DNA of 64,000 bases, taken from the NCBI GenBank assembly GCA_016222805.1, contig JACRQG010000011.1, positions 1 through 64,000 on the forward strand, written 5' to 3'. The notes under the pieces were generated by a model. That model saw only the letters and a program-made list of their open reading frames with translations. It ran no database searches and was not told the origin of the DNA. Position numbers and translations under genes: made by a program. Shown piece by piece: positions 40,600 through 54,468 of this stretch (its first letter is position 1; every line of letters starts with the position of its first letter). This DNA comes from Verrucomicrobiota bacterium. Lineage in GTDB: Bacteria; Verrucomicrobiota; Verrucomicrobiia; Opitutales; Opitutaceae.

Positions 40600-41118
40600 A
40601 TGGCGGATCTCCCTCACAAGCCGGTTTTTCTCGTCGACGCCTATTCCGACCCGATTGTCGTCCGGGTGGAGGGGCGGGCGAGTTTCCAGAACAGCGGCTG
40701 CCTGCGGGATTTCGTCTCCGAGATGCTCCGGCAGGGGCGCAAGCGCTTCATCCTGGATTTCAAGACCTGCGCGAGCATGGACAGCACCTTCCTCGGGGTG
40801 CTGGCGGGAGCGGCCCTGGAGATGAGGAAATCCGCGCCGGAGGGGAGTTTCGTCGTCGCCCGGGCCGGGGCGCGCAACCTGGAGCTGATGCGTAATCTGG
40901 GCTTGCACCGGTTGCTGACCATCGATGCCGGCGATGCGCCCGTGAGCTACCAGAACTGCGACACGGCTTTGGTCTGCAAGCGGCAGAGTGAGGTGGAGAG
41001 TGCCCGCCTGGTGCTCGAGGCGCACGAAAACCTCGTGGCGGCCGACGAGGCCAATCGCTCGAAATTTCAGGACGTCCTGGCCTACCTGCGCAACCGGGTG
41101 GAGAAACCCCCGTCCTAG
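40600..41118 (+). CDS. STAS-domain (anti-anti-sigma factor-like) protein
   Basis: 172 residues from the ATG at 40600. The STAS fold is evident: VVRVEGRASFQ, then FILDFKTCASMDSTFLGVL, where the Ser of MDSTFLG is the usual phosphorylation site. An extra helical tail of about 50 residues follows. Such proteins are switched by a kinase and re-activated by PP2C phosphatases. The SpoIIE-type phosphatase gene starts 342 bp downstream on the same strand and is its likely partner. The anti-sigma kinase is not in the window. Confidence 0.85.
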   Translation: MADLPHKPVFLVDAYSDPIVVRVEGRASFQNSGCLRDFVSEMLRQGRKRFILDFKTCASMDSTFLGVLAGAALEMRKSAPEGSFVVARAGARNLELMRNLGLHRLLTIDAGDAPVSYQNCDTALVCKRQSEVESARLVLEAHENLVAADEANRSKFQDVLAYLRNRVEKPPS

Positions 41119-41460
41119 GATTGCTTGGCTGCGCTGCGCTCGTGTCGGCGGGCGACCCCCCCCACAGCCGTGGTTTCAGCGCCCGCGTGGCGCGGGGCGA
41201 AGTCGGCCCGCCGACAGCGAAGCCAGGAAGAAGTGGCTCCAAGTAGGAGGGTATGTCGGTTCGTGTTTCGGCAGGCGCAGCCATAGGCTCACTCGGTCGG
41301 AATGATGGCGCCGGGCGCGGCGCGCCCGGCCGAACCGCCTCCGCCGTGCGTTCACGCGGGGGTTGGCACCTTTGCGATTCGGCAGGTAAGACCAAGGCCA
41401 GCCGCGGCGGGCCACGTTTGCGTTGCCGGAGGTGCGGGCCCCTGCCACATCCGGGGGCGC
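41119..41460. other. Structured 342-bp intergenic region between STAS and SpoIIE-type genes
   Basis: The gap contains an 11-bp perfect inverted repeat TGTCGGCGGGC/GCCCGCCGACA (41143-41153 with 41206-41216), with further partial pairing outside it (CTTGGCT and AGCCAGG). It also has a 9-bp GC hairpin GCCGGGCGC/GCGCCCGGC (41310-41318 with 41322-41330, 3-nt loop). No coding sequence is convincing. It may hold the STAS terminator, a REP-like element and the promoter of the phosphatase gene. Confidence 0.55.
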
Positions 41461-42903
41461 ATGTGGTGGATACTCCTGCTTGGAATGCTCGCCGGCGTCC
41501 TTCCGGTGCTGGGGTTGTTGGTGCGCGCGCGCCGGGAAAGCGACCGGCTGACCGTGGAGAACCAGCAACTCGCGCAGGATCGGCAGCGCCTGGTGGATTT
41601 CATGCACCACATGACGGAAGCCCTCGGGGAGGGACTGTCGCAGCAGGAACTGCATCAGCGGATCGTGCATGCCTCGATCCTGTGCACCGGGGCCCTGAGC
41701 GCCTGCATCTTCCAGGAGACCGAGCGCCGGACGATGCGGGGCGTGGCGGTGGAGGGATTGTTCCCGCCGCACCGGCCGCTGAGCGACGAGCAGAAGGCCA
41801 GGCTTGTCACCCGGGCGCGCTTCATCGAGCAGGTGCTGAAGTCGGAGGAGTTCCCGGTGGGCGAGGGGGTCGTTGGTCGGGTGGCGCGGAGCGGGCAGGG
41901 GGAACTTCTCGTCGACGCTGCGGCCGACCCGCGGATGGTGCGGCACGACGATCCGGCCCTCGTCGTTCGGTCGGTGATCGCGGTGCCGCTGCGGTTCCGC
42001 GACCGGGTGTTTGGCGTGCTCGCCGTGACCAACCCGGCGGGCGATCAGCGGTTCACCGAGGCGGATTTCACGCTCCTTCAGTCGCTGGCGGAGCAGGCCG
42101 CCCTGGCCCTGCACAACGCGGAGTTCCTCCACCTGCAGATCGAGAAGCGCCAGCTCGACGTGGACCTGTCCATTGCGAGCGGCGTGCAGCAGATGCTGCT
42201 GCCGGGATCGACGCCTGCGGTGGCGGGCCTGAGGCTCGATGCCCGTTATGCGGCGGCCCAGCGGATCGGCGGGGATCTCTATGACTTCTTCACCCTGGGC
42301 GAACGCCGGCTGGGGGTCGTGGTCGCCGACGTGTCGGGCAAGGGGATCGCGGCCTCGCTGTTGATGGCGATCTGCCGGACCAACCTGCGGCAAATTGCCC
42401 CGCGTCACGAGTCGCCGGTGGGGGCGTTGGTGGAACTGAACCGGGTGATGTCGGCCAACCTGCAGCCGGGGCTCTACATCACCCTGCTGTACGCCATCAT
42501 CGATCTGGATCGAGAGACGGTGTCCCTGGCCCGCGCCGGCCACGAGCAGCCCCTGTTTGTCCGTCGCGAGGCGGCGGACGGCTTGGTGCGGGCGGAGTAT
42601 GTGCCCTCCGAGGGTATGGCGGTGGGCATGGTCCCGGGCGATCTCTTCGATGGGTGCGTGGAGGAGCGGGTGGAGCCGCTGCGACGCGGCGACGTCCTGG
42701 TCCTCTATACCGACGGCATCACCGAGGCGGCCAACGAGGAGGGCAAGGAGTTCTCGGGTTCGCGCCTGGCCGACAGCGTGCGGGCCCTGTACGGCCGCCC
42801 GCCGCGGGAGATCAACGACGCCGTGCTGGAGGCGGTGCACCGTTTTGCCGGGGAAACCCCGCAGCGCGACGACTACACGTTGGTGACCCTGGTGCGGGAG
42901 TAG
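41461..42903 (+). CDS. GAF-SpoIIE/RsbU-type PP2C serine phosphatase
   Basis: 480 residues from the ATG at 41461. Upstream in-frame codons back to 41302 have non-coding composition. An N-terminal membrane segment ([20 protein letters not shown]) is followed by a short coiled region, a GAF domain (about residues 60-215) and a PP2C-type phosphatase domain. The metal-binding acidic residues are in [18 protein letters not shown] and [10 protein letters not shown]. It probably dephosphorylates a STAS protein, most simply the one encoded just upstream, in response to a signal sensed by the GAF domain. Confidence 0.9.
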   Translation: MWWILLLGMLAGVLPVLGLLVRARRESDRLTVENQQLAQDRQRLVDFMHHMTEALGEGLSQQELHQRIVHASILCTGALSACIFQETERRTMRGVAVEGLFPPHRPLSDEQKARLVTRARFIEQVLKSEEFPVGEGVVGRVARSGQGELLVDAAADPRMVRHDDPALVVRSVIAVPLRFRDRVFGVLAVTNPAGDQRFTEADFTLLQSLAEQAALALHNAEFLHLQIEKRQLDVDLSIASGVQQMLLPGSTPAVAGLRLDARYAAAQRIGGDLYDFFTLGERRLGVVVADVSGKGIAASLLMAICRTNLRQIAPRHESPVGALVELNRVMSANLQPGLYITLLYAIIDLDRETVSLARAGHEQPLFVRREAADGLVRAEYVPSEGMAVGMVPGDLFDGCVEERVEPLRRGDVLVLYTDGITEAANEEGKEFSGSRLADSVRALYGRPPREINDAVLEAVHRFAGETPQRDDYTLVTLVRE

Positions 42904-43003
42904 CGGGGCGCCCGTTGCCGCACGGGCGGGAGCGGCCGGGCTGGCCACCGTTCCATGGAAAACGGATTTGCATTTGCCGGGACCGGACTATCCCGTTGAC
43001 GGG

Positions 43004-44245
<1,242 letters not shown>

Positions 44246-44279
44246 CCGGACTCCGAAATCCCCGCGACCACTTCCGACG

Positions 44280-45152
44280 ATGAAAAGCATGACTGGATAC
44301 GGACGGGCGGTGGCGGGGGTCGAGGGTTTCACGGTGACCGTCCAGGTGAGCTCGGTGAACCGGAAGTCCCTGGATCTGACGGTGTCCCTCCCGGAGGAGT
44401 GGGAGAGTCTCGAATCGCAAATGGGTGAGCTGGTCCGTCGATTCGCCACGCGGGGCAAGGTTCACATCGACATCGACGTGAGCGGCGACAAGACGGTGAC
44501 GGAGCTGGCCTGGGACGAGGAGGCGGCGACGGCGGCGCTGGATCGCCTGCAGATGTTTGCGGCGAAGGAGAACATCGAATTCCGGCCGAGTGCGGACCTG
44601 CTCTGGCAGATTGCGAACGCGCAGCGCCGGGTGGTGAAGCTTCCCACTGCGGAAGTGGCCTGGCCCGGCCTCGTGGCCGCACTGACCGAGGCGTTGCGCG
44701 GGTTTGCGGCGATGCGGGCGAAGGAAGGAGAGTCCCTGCTGGTCGACTTCATCCGCCGCGGTGAGAGCCTGCACCGGCTCGTCGAGGGCATCGCCACCCG
44801 GGCCCCGCAGGTGCCGGCCAACTACCGGGAGCAGTTGATGAGGCGCCTGCGGGAGGCCGGCCTCGAACTGGATCTCAACGACGAACGGGTGTTGCGGGAG
44901 ATCGCCCTGTTTGCCGACCGGTGTGATGTTTCCGAGGAAATCACGCGCCTCCGCAGCCATTTCGAACAGTTCACGGCGCTCCTTAAGTCCGACGGGGAGA
45001 TCGGCCGGAAGGCGGAGTTCATCCTCCAGGAGATTGGCCGTGAGGTGAACACGATTGGGAGCAAGGCCAACGACGTGACGATTGCACGCGCGGTGATCGA
45101 GCTGAAGAACGAGCTGGAGCGCGTGCGGGAGCAGATGGCCAACGTCGAGTGA
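44280..45152 (+). CDS. YicC/YloC family endoribonuclease
   Basis: 290 residues from the ATG at 44280 (MKSMTGYGRA, the family's typical opening). VNRKSLDL and the C-terminal helix EVNTIGSKANDVTIA are conserved YicC features. Family members have been shown to act as RNases involved in small-RNA turnover. It follows trpB by 34 bp. Confidence 0.93.
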   Translation: MKSMTGYGRAVAGVEGFTVTVQVSSVNRKSLDLTVSLPEEWESLESQMGELVRRFATRGKVHIDIDVSGDKTVTELAWDEEAATAALDRLQMFAAKENIEFRPSADLLWQIANAQRRVVKLPTAEVAWPGLVAALTEALRGFAAMRAKEGESLLVDFIRRGESLHRLVEGIATRAPQVPANYREQLMRRLREAGLELDLNDERVLREIALFADRCDVSEEITRLRSHFEQFTALLKSDGEIGRKAEFILQEIGREVNTIGSKANDVTIARAVIELKNELERVREQMANVE

Positions 45153-45227
45153 TTGGGTTCGCCGGCAGGCCGCGGGAGAGGGCAGCGGCCGTCGGACCCT
45201 GAGCGCCGCCACGATCGGTCCGGCCAC

Positions 45228-45250
45228 GCGCTCGCTTTCGGCGCGAGCGC
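45228..45250. terminator. Hairpin between convergent yicC and lspA
   Basis: A perfect 8-bp stem GCGCTCGC/GCGAGCGC (45228-45235 with 45243-45250) with a 7-nt loop lies in the convergent gap. No T-run follows, so this is a tentative terminator. Confidence 0.35.
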
Positions 45251-45291
45251 GGCTGGCGGAATCGCCCAAGGCGCCGCGCCCCAAGGGCGGC

Positions 45292-45903
45292 TCACTTTTC
45301 CGGCGGGGGGGCGTCTGCCGGTGTTTCCTCAGCTGGCGTGCGCAGGGAGTGCCAGAGGTAGAGGATCACGCCGACGCAGATGCCCGAATCGGCGACGTTG
45401 AAGGTCGGGTAGATGTACGTGCCGAAGTGCAGGTCCAGGAAATCGATCACGTGCTTGTGGACGATGCGATCGACGAGGTTGCCGGTGACCCCGCCGCAAA
45501 GCAGACCGAAGCAGACCTGCACGATGCGGAGGCGCAGGCCGAGGGAATGGCGCCAGAAGAAGATGGCGATGAGGGTGGCGACGGCGAGGCACGCCAGGAG
45601 CACACTGCGTCCGGCGAACATGCTCCACGCCGCCCCGGTGTTGCCGACGTGGATGAGGTAGAAGAAGCCGCGGATGACTTCGATGTCGTGCATCGGCCCG
45701 TGTGCGTGCAGCGGGTTATAGGGAATCCGCGCGACCACCCAGGCCTTGGTGAGTTGATCAAGGGCAAACACCCCGACCGCGATGCCCCAGAGGAGTCGGT
45801 ATGCCCGCAGTCGGGTCGTCCATCCGACGGCCGATGGCGGCGGGGGCTCGGAGCCGGGAAGTCCGGAGGGAGACTGCGGAGGAGATTCCGGTTCGGCCGG
45901 CAT
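45292..45903 (-). CDS. lspA: Lipoprotein signal peptidase (signal peptidase II)
   Basis: 203 residues from the ATG at 45903; a GTG at 45921 is an alternative. A Pro/Ser-rich N-terminal tail of about 28 residues precedes the four-helix membrane domain (LLWGIAVGVFALDQLTKAWV). The catalytic aspartates are in GNLVDRIVHKHVIDF and FNVADSGI. It cleaves prolipoprotein signal peptides, such as that of the lipoprotein at 29577. It is last in the run ileS, DksA-like, lspA, a widely conserved linkage. Confidence 0.95.
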   Translation of the reverse strand: MPAEPESPPQSPSGLPGSEPPPPSAVGWTTRLRAYRLLWGIAVGVFALDQLTKAWVVARIPYNPLHAHGPMHDIEVIRGFFYLIHVGNTGAAWSMFAGRSVLLACLAVATLIAIFFWRHSLGLRLRIVQVCFGLLCGGVTGNLVDRIVHKHVIDFLDLHFGTYIYPTFNVADSGICVGVILYLWHSLRTPAEETPADAPPPEK

Positions 45904-45948
45904 GAGGAAAGGGCGGGCCACCCCGGGGGTGGTCGCGCGACGACGGGC

Positions 45949-46839
45949 TTACTCGTCGCCGCCGCCGTCGTCCATCATCTTGCCGCCGTCCTCGCCCATC
46001 TCGCCGAAAAGCCCGGCCTGGGTGCGGGAGCGGTGGCGGTTGCGCTCGAGGTCCTTCTGCGCCTCGGCCGAGTAGCGGGTGAAGGGCACGGCGAGCAGGC
46101 GCTCCTTGGCGATCGGCTTCTGGGTGATTTCGCAGATGCCGTAGGTGCCGTCGTGGATTCGCTTGATCGCGGCGTCGATTTCCGAAAGCGCCTCCTGCTC
46201 GCTGGCCACCATGCTGAGGGCGAAGTCGCGGTCAAAGGTGTCGGTGCCGGCGTCCGCCATGTGCTGGCCGTAGGCAGAGAGGTCGCCGGCGTCATCCTTG
46301 GAGGATCGCTTCAAGGTCTCTTCGGAATGACGCTCGATCTCCTCGGTGAGGTGGGAGCGGAGATCGATGAGGAGTTTGTAGTACCGCTTGAATTTCTCGG
46401 GCACGTCCTTGTCCGAGAGCGTGGGGGCGGGCTTTCCGGACTTGGGATTGAAGCCGAGGATGTCGGCGAGGGACGCGGCCTTGACGTGCTGGGGCTTGGC
46501 CTTGCTGGCGGTGTCGCCATTGGCCGCCTTGCCGGTGGCGCCGTTCTTCGCCACTGTCTTGGTCGGGAAGGGATGGACCGTCTTGGTCGTGACGGTCTGC
46601 GCGATGGCGCGCACTTCGTCGAGGCTGAAGGCGATGGGCTTGGACGCGGACTTGCGCTTCAGGATGCTGTCGCGCAGGGCGGTCTTCTTGGAGGGTTTGT
46701 CCATGGAGGGAGGCTCTGATTGAGCGGTCTTGCGGGCCGGCTCCGCCTTGGCCGCGGGCCGGGCGTGGTGTTTTTCGGCCGCCTTCGGGGCGGACGCGGC
46801 GGCGGGTTTCTTTGCGGTCGGTTTCTTGTGTTTGGCCAT
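45949..46839 (-). CDS. TraR/DksA-family protein with long Lys/Ala-rich N-terminus and reduced zinc motif
   Basis: 296 residues from the ATG at 46839. About 150 N-terminal residues are Lys/Ala/Pro-rich and probably disordered. Residues about 160-275 carry the DksA coiled coil and finger region (LSEIDAAIKRIHDGTYGICE). The canonical CxxC...CxxC zinc finger is largely lost: one Cys remains in YGICEITQKPI, and the second pair position reads FTRYSAEAQ. DksA-like proteins bind the RNA polymerase secondary channel, and some zinc-less forms still work. It sits between ileS (25-bp gap) and lspA (45-bp gap), a typical place for this family. Confidence 0.85.
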   Translation of the reverse strand: MAKHKKPTAKKPAAASAPKAAEKHHARPAAKAEPARKTAQSEPPSMDKPSKKTALRDSILKRKSASKPIAFSLDEVRAIAQTVTTKTVHPFPTKTVAKNGATGKAANGDTASKAKPQHVKAASLADILGFNPKSGKPAPTLSDKDVPEKFKRYYKLLIDLRSHLTEEIERHSEETLKRSSKDDAGDLSAYGQHMADAGTDTFDRDFALSMVASEQEALSEIDAAIKRIHDGTYGICEITQKPIAKERLLAVPFTRYSAEAQKDLERNRHRSRTQAGLFGEMGEDGGKMMDDGGGDE

Positions 46840-46864
46840 GGGGTTCCTTTTGGGGCGGAAATGC

Positions 46865-49701
46865 TCAGGATTGCAGGGCGTCGGCGCAGCGGGGGCAGAC
46901 CTCGCCGGCGGAAATCGTAACCACGGAGGGCACCCAGCGCCAGCAGCGCGGGCAGCGCCTGTTGCCGGTGTCGGCACACGGTTGAATGGTAACCTGAAGC
47001 TTGTCCCCGGAGGGTGCCGCGAGGTGCACGCGGGACACGATGAAGAGTTCGGCGAGGGACTCCGCGTGCCGCGCGAGCAGGTCCGTCAGGCCGGAACCTT
47101 CGCCGGAGAGGGGCGGGGTGAGCGTGACGGCGGCGTCGAGGGATTTGCCCAGTTTGCCGGCGGCGCGCTGCGGCTCGATCGCCTCGTTGACCTGGCTGCG
47201 CACCCGGAGCATGGCGGCAACTTCAGCCTCCACGGCCGGATGGAACCACTCGGCTGGCACGACCGGCCAGTCCTCGAGGTGCACGGAGCCGTCGGTGAAT
47301 TCCCGGCCGGACGTGGCGAAGCTCCAGGCTTCGTCACAGGTGAAGGTCAGCACTGGGGCGAGAATCCGCACCAGCGAATGGAAGAGGTGGTGGAGGACGG
47401 TTTGCGAGGAGCGGCGCAGGCGCGCGCGGGTGCCAAGCGTGTAGAGCCGATCCTTCAGGATGTCGTGGTAGATCGCCGACAGCGTGACGGAGCAGAACTG
47501 GTTGCAGAGTTGGTAGACCCGGTGGAACTCGTAAGCTTCGTAGGCGGCGGTGCAGTCGCGCACGAGCACGGCGACCTGGTGGAGCGCCCAGCGATCGAGG
47601 AGGTCGAGCTCGGCGACCGGCACGGCATCCTTCGTCGGATCGAAGTCGAACAGGTTGGAAAGCTGGTACCGCAGCGTGTTGCGGATCAGCCGGTAGCTTT
47701 CCGCCACGACATTGAGGATGCTGCTCGGATTCTTGAGGTCCTTGTCGAGATCGGAGACCCGGATGTCTTCGCGGAAATCCTGGGAGGCGATCCACCAGCG
47801 GATGACGTCCGCGCCGTACTGGGCGATGTAGTTGTCGGAGGTTGGCGGCTTCTCGTACTGGCCGGACTTGGAGATCTTCTTACCGTCCTTGCCCACGATG
47901 AATCCATGGGTGAGCACCGCCTTGTAGGGTGCGGCATTGAACGCGATCGCACTGGTCCAGAGGGATGACTGAAACCAGCCACGATGCTGGTCGCTGCCCT
48001 CGAGGTAGAGATCGGCGGGCCAGTGGGTGCCGCCCTGGGCGCGCCGGAGAACCGCCGCGTGGGTCGAGCCGGAATCGATCCAGACATCGAGCGTGTCGCG
48101 GCCGCAGGTGAGGGCGGTGGCCGAAGGCCAATGGGCGGGAAGGGTTACGCCGGCGAGGAGTTCCGCGGCGGTGCCGTTGTACCACAGGTTGGTCCCGTGG
48201 ACGGCAAACTTCTCCGCCACGGCCCGGGCGACGCCGGCGTCGAGGTAGGCGTTCTTCTTTTCGTCGTAGAAAGCCGGGATCGGGACACCCCAGGCCCGCT
48301 GGCGGCTGATGCACCAATCGGGGCGCGACTCCACGGCGGCGCGGATCCGCGCCTCGCCCCACGCCGGAAGCCAGCCGTGCGCCGCGGCCATCGCGGAAAT
48401 CTCCCGCAGGGCCACCTGGCGATGGCCGGCCTTGTCGAGCGAGACGAACCACTGGTCGACGGCGCGGAAGACAATCGGGGTCTTCGAGCGCCAGCAGTGC
48501 GGGTAGCTGTGGGTGAGTTTCTGTTTCGCGAAGAGCGCGTTCACGCCCGCGAGTTTCTTCAGGACCGCCAGGTTCGCGGGCGACGGCTTCTTCGCCGCGA
48601 GGTCCTCCACGGACTCGAGGGTCGATAGTCCCACGAGATCGGCCGGGATGCGGCCGTCATCGAGATACCGGCCGTCGTCCCCGACCGGGCCGTAGGCGCG
48701 GTGTGCACGCAGCCGGTGCCGCTGTCCGTGGTGACGTAGTCGGCCAGCACGACCGGGGAGGCGCGATCGATGAAGGGATGCCGCGGCGCCAGGCCTTCGA
48801 GGCTCGCGCCTTTCGTCGTGTGCACGACCGCGGGCGGGGTTGCGAGGCCGGCGGCTGCAGCCACGGCGGCGAGCAGGGCACCGGCCACCAGAATGCGTTC
48901 GTTTCCGAGATCGGCCACGACGTAGTCGACCTCCGGATGCACCGCGATGGCGAGGTTGGCGGGAATTGTCCAGGGGGTCGTCGTCCAGATCAGGACGAAG
49001 AGCGGCTTGTCCGCCGGGAGCCCGCGCGCCGCCGCCTGGTCCGGGGGGACGGCAAACTTCACCCAGATCGACGGGGAGACATGGTCGCGGTACTCGATCT
49101 CGGCTTCCGCCAGCGCCGTCTCGAAGGGGATGCTCCAATAGACCGGCTTCTTGCTGCGATAGACGAGGTCCTGCTCGATGAAGGCGGCAAACGTGCGGAT
49201 GATGTCCGCTTCGAACGCGGGCGCCTTGGTCTTGTATTCGTGCGCCCAGTCAGCGAGCACGCCGAGGCGCTTGAATTGCGCCGTCTGCTTCGCGATCCAC
49301 TGCTCGGAAAACGCATCGCACCGGGCCCGCAGTTCGGCGGTGGAAAGCGTGAGCTTCTTCTCCTGCAGCTCGCGCGAGACCTTTTGTTCGATCGGTAGTC
49401 CGTGACAATCCCAGCCGGGGACGTACGGCGTCCGGTAGCCCCGCATGGATTTGTAGCGGTTGACGAAGTCCTTCAGCGACTTGTTCAGCGCGGTACCGAT
49501 GTGGACGTCGCCGTTGGTGAACGGCGGACCGTCGTGCAGGACAAACACCCGGTCGCTGTTGGCCCGCCGTTCCTGGATGCGCGCGTGGAGGCCCAGTTTC
49601 TCCCAGTGCGCCACGCGCCCGGGCTCTCGCTGGGCGAGGGCCGCCCGCATCGGAAAATCCGTCCGCGGAAGCTGCAACGTATCTTTCAGGTCTTGGGCCA
49701 T
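46865..49701 (-). pseudogene. ileS: Isoleucyl-tRNA synthetase, interrupted by an apparent deletion and frameshift
   Basis: Read from the ATG at 49701. The first frame covers about residues 1-337 and includes the HIGH-type motif (GDVHIGTALNKS), the editing domain and TGCVHTAP. At about 48680-48696 the family continues with a segment of 15-20 residues (GHG..DY..G..YG), but here HTAP joins almost directly to PVGDDGRYLDDG, and only in another frame. The rest is intact to 46865: DWCISRQRAWGVP, the KMSKS-type KKISKSGQ, and a C-terminal zinc finger (CPRCW...CPRC). The missing length is about 49 nt if compared with E. coli. The enzyme is normally essential, so either the gene is broken and complemented elsewhere, or the sequence has an error. 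Confidence 0.85.
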
Positions 49702-49856
49702 GCCAAACAAAAGGGGGCGAAGCTAGGACGCTCCAGAGGAGAGTCAAGGGTGGCTTGGGTATGGGAAGTACCCGCGGACGAACGCCCGCGGCAAACCGGA
49801 GGCCGGTCGGCGGGCTCCGGGTGGATCGGCAGGCGAACCGGGGGGAGCCGCGGCGG

Positions 49857-52717
<2,861 letters not shown>

Positions 52718-52795
52718 GGTCACTGTCAGGACTTCGCCTGCCGGCAGCGGGCAGGTGAATCCGCTGGAACGGGCGCAGGCCAGACGGACCTGGGC

Positions 52796-53815
52796 TCAGC
52801 GCTTGGGGATCGAGAACTTGATCACCGCGTCGCCTTCGGCGGCGGCCGGGGCTTTCGCGGGCGCCGGCGGCGGAGGGGGCGGGGTGACGCGCGGCGCGGG
52901 TTGGATCGGAGAATTCGACGGAGCCTGGAACGGGGCCGCGACGGGCAGGGCCGAGAAACCCTTTTCGATCAGCTCCGCGATCTTGATGTCGCGGGACTTG
53001 CTGTCCGGCGAGCCCATCGTCACGACCACCACGCGGCGGTTGTTGCGGTAGGCGGTGGCGGCGAGGCAGAAGCCCGCACCGCGCGTGAAGCCTGTCTTCA
53101 AGCCGTCCACGCCGGCGACCTTGCCGAGCAGGTGGTTGTGGTTGACCATGTCGATCTGCTTGGGGCCGGGGCGGAACGTCCTCGTCTTCACCGAGGTGTA
53201 CTTGAGGATGTCGGTGTGGCGCAGGAGGTGAAGGGAGAGCTTGGCGAGATCGCGCGGACTCGTGACGTCGCTGTCGGAAAGCTGCCGGCTGGACGGGGGG
53301 AGTCCGTGGGGCGAACGAAAGGTGGTCTGGGCCATCCCGAGTTCGCGGGCGCGCGCATTCATCGCCTCGACAAAGGCGGCGCGCGACCCGGCAACATGGA
53401 TGGCCAGGGCCGTCGCGGCGTCGTTCGCGGAGGCAATCATGAGGGCGTAGAGCAATTCCTCGACTGGGAAGACCTCCTTTTCGGCCAGGTAGACTTGCGA
53501 GCCCCCCGTCTTCGCCGCCTCGGCGGTCGTGAGCACGGGGGTCTGCAGCGACAGGTCCCCCCGCTGCAGGCGGTCGTGCACGACGAGAAAGGTCATGAGC
53601 TTGGCCACGCTGGCAGGGGGGCCGACGTAGTCCGCCCGGTCTTCGAACACGACGTTGCCGGTCGCGGCATCGAGCACGATGGCGCCCTTGTAATTGGCCG
53701 TTCCGTCGGACTCGGGGCGGGTGGGCGCGGCCCGTTTGGTGGTCGCGGCAAAGACCAGGGTCGGCAGCAGCGCGGCCAGACAGAAGACCACTCCCAGGCG
53801 GCAAGAAAGGCGCAT
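52796..53815 (-). CDS. D-alanyl-D-alanine carboxypeptidase (peptidase S11, PBP5-type)
   Basis: 339 residues from the ATG at 53815 with a signal peptide (MRLSCRLGVVFCLAALLPTL). All three penicilloyl-serine transferase motifs are intact: SVAK (nucleophile), SAND and KTGFT. It trims the terminal D-Ala of peptidoglycan stem peptides. The C-terminus is Pro/Ala-rich (PPPPPPAPAKAPA) instead of the amphipathic membrane anchor of PBP5, so membrane attachment is uncertain. Confidence 0.94.
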   Translation of the reverse strand: MRLSCRLGVVFCLAALLPTLVFAATTKRAAPTRPESDGTANYKGAIVLDAATGNVVFEDRADYVGPPASVAKLMTFLVVHDRLQRGDLSLQTPVLTTAEAAKTGGSQVYLAEKEVFPVEELLYALMIASANDAATALAIHVAGSRAAFVEAMNARARELGMAQTTFRSPHGLPPSSRQLSDSDVTSPRDLAKLSLHLLRHTDILKYTSVKTRTFRPGPKQIDMVNHNHLLGKVAGVDGLKTGFTRGAGFCLAATAYRNNRRVVVVTMGSPDSKSRDIKIAELIEKGFSALPVAAPFQAPSNSPIQPAPRVTPPPPPPAPAKAPAAAEGDAVIKFSIPKR

Positions 53816-53907
53816 CGGCGGGAGAAAGGGAAATTTGCCGGTCGCGGCGAGACGAAAGATGTCGCCTTCGGATGGCACGGGAGTCGGTGGCCGCGGCGGG
53901 CGGCGGG

Positions 53908-54468
53908 TCAGAGCAGGCGCCGGCCGGCGGCCGAAAGTCCGATCACCTTCTGGAGCCGGTGGAGGCGAGTTTCCGGCCGTTTCGCGGAGGCAATGTAGTG
54001 GAGCATGGCCCGCTGGTACGACGGCGCCTGTCGGGAAAAGAAACTCCAGGCCGCGCGTTGGGCGCGAAACTGCCGGGCGAGTTCCGGGGGGAGGGCTGTC
54101 TTGCGCCGGGCTTCGTAGGAATAGGCCGCGTCACGCGCCGGATCGCGGGCGGCGAAGGCCGCCCGGCCGGCCGGCTGGATCCGTCCGGCCCGCGAGAGGC
54201 GCCGGAAACGGTCGAGGTTGACGATGCTCCAGAAACTCCGCGGCTGGCGCGGGGTGAAGCGGTGCATATAACTGTCGCCGTCGATCCGTTTGATGATCCC
54301 GTCGATCCAGCCAAAGCACAGGGCCTCTTCAACGGCCTCGTCGTAGGTGAGGCCGCCGCGGCCCGAGTGCTTCTTGTAGAAGCCGACCCAGAGCGCTTTC
54401 TCGGAGGCGTGATGGCCCTGCAGCCAGGCGTGGAACTCCGCGGCGGAGGCGAAGAACGTGGGGTTCAC
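53908..54468 (-). CDS. YdeI/OmpD-associated family protein
   Basis: 186 residues from a GTG at 54468 that overlaps the upstream stop (GTGA), which makes this start far likelier than the longer Arg-rich frame reaching 54705. The family core is clear: FHAWLQGHHASEKALWVGFYKK, GLTYDEAVEEALCFGWIDG, and RQPRSFWSIVN. YdeI-type proteins have been linked to bacteriocin protection, but the biochemical role is unknown. Coupled with the TfoX-like gene. Confidence 0.86.
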   Translation of the reverse strand: MNPTFFASAAEFHAWLQGHHASEKALWVGFYKKHSGRGGLTYDEAVEEALCFGWIDGIIKRIDGDSYMHRFTPRQPRSFWSIVNLDRFRRLSRAGRIQPAGRAAFAARDPARDAAYSYEARRKTALPPELARQFRAQRAAWSFFSRQAPSYQRAMLHYIASAKRPETRLHRLQKVIGLSAAGRRLL

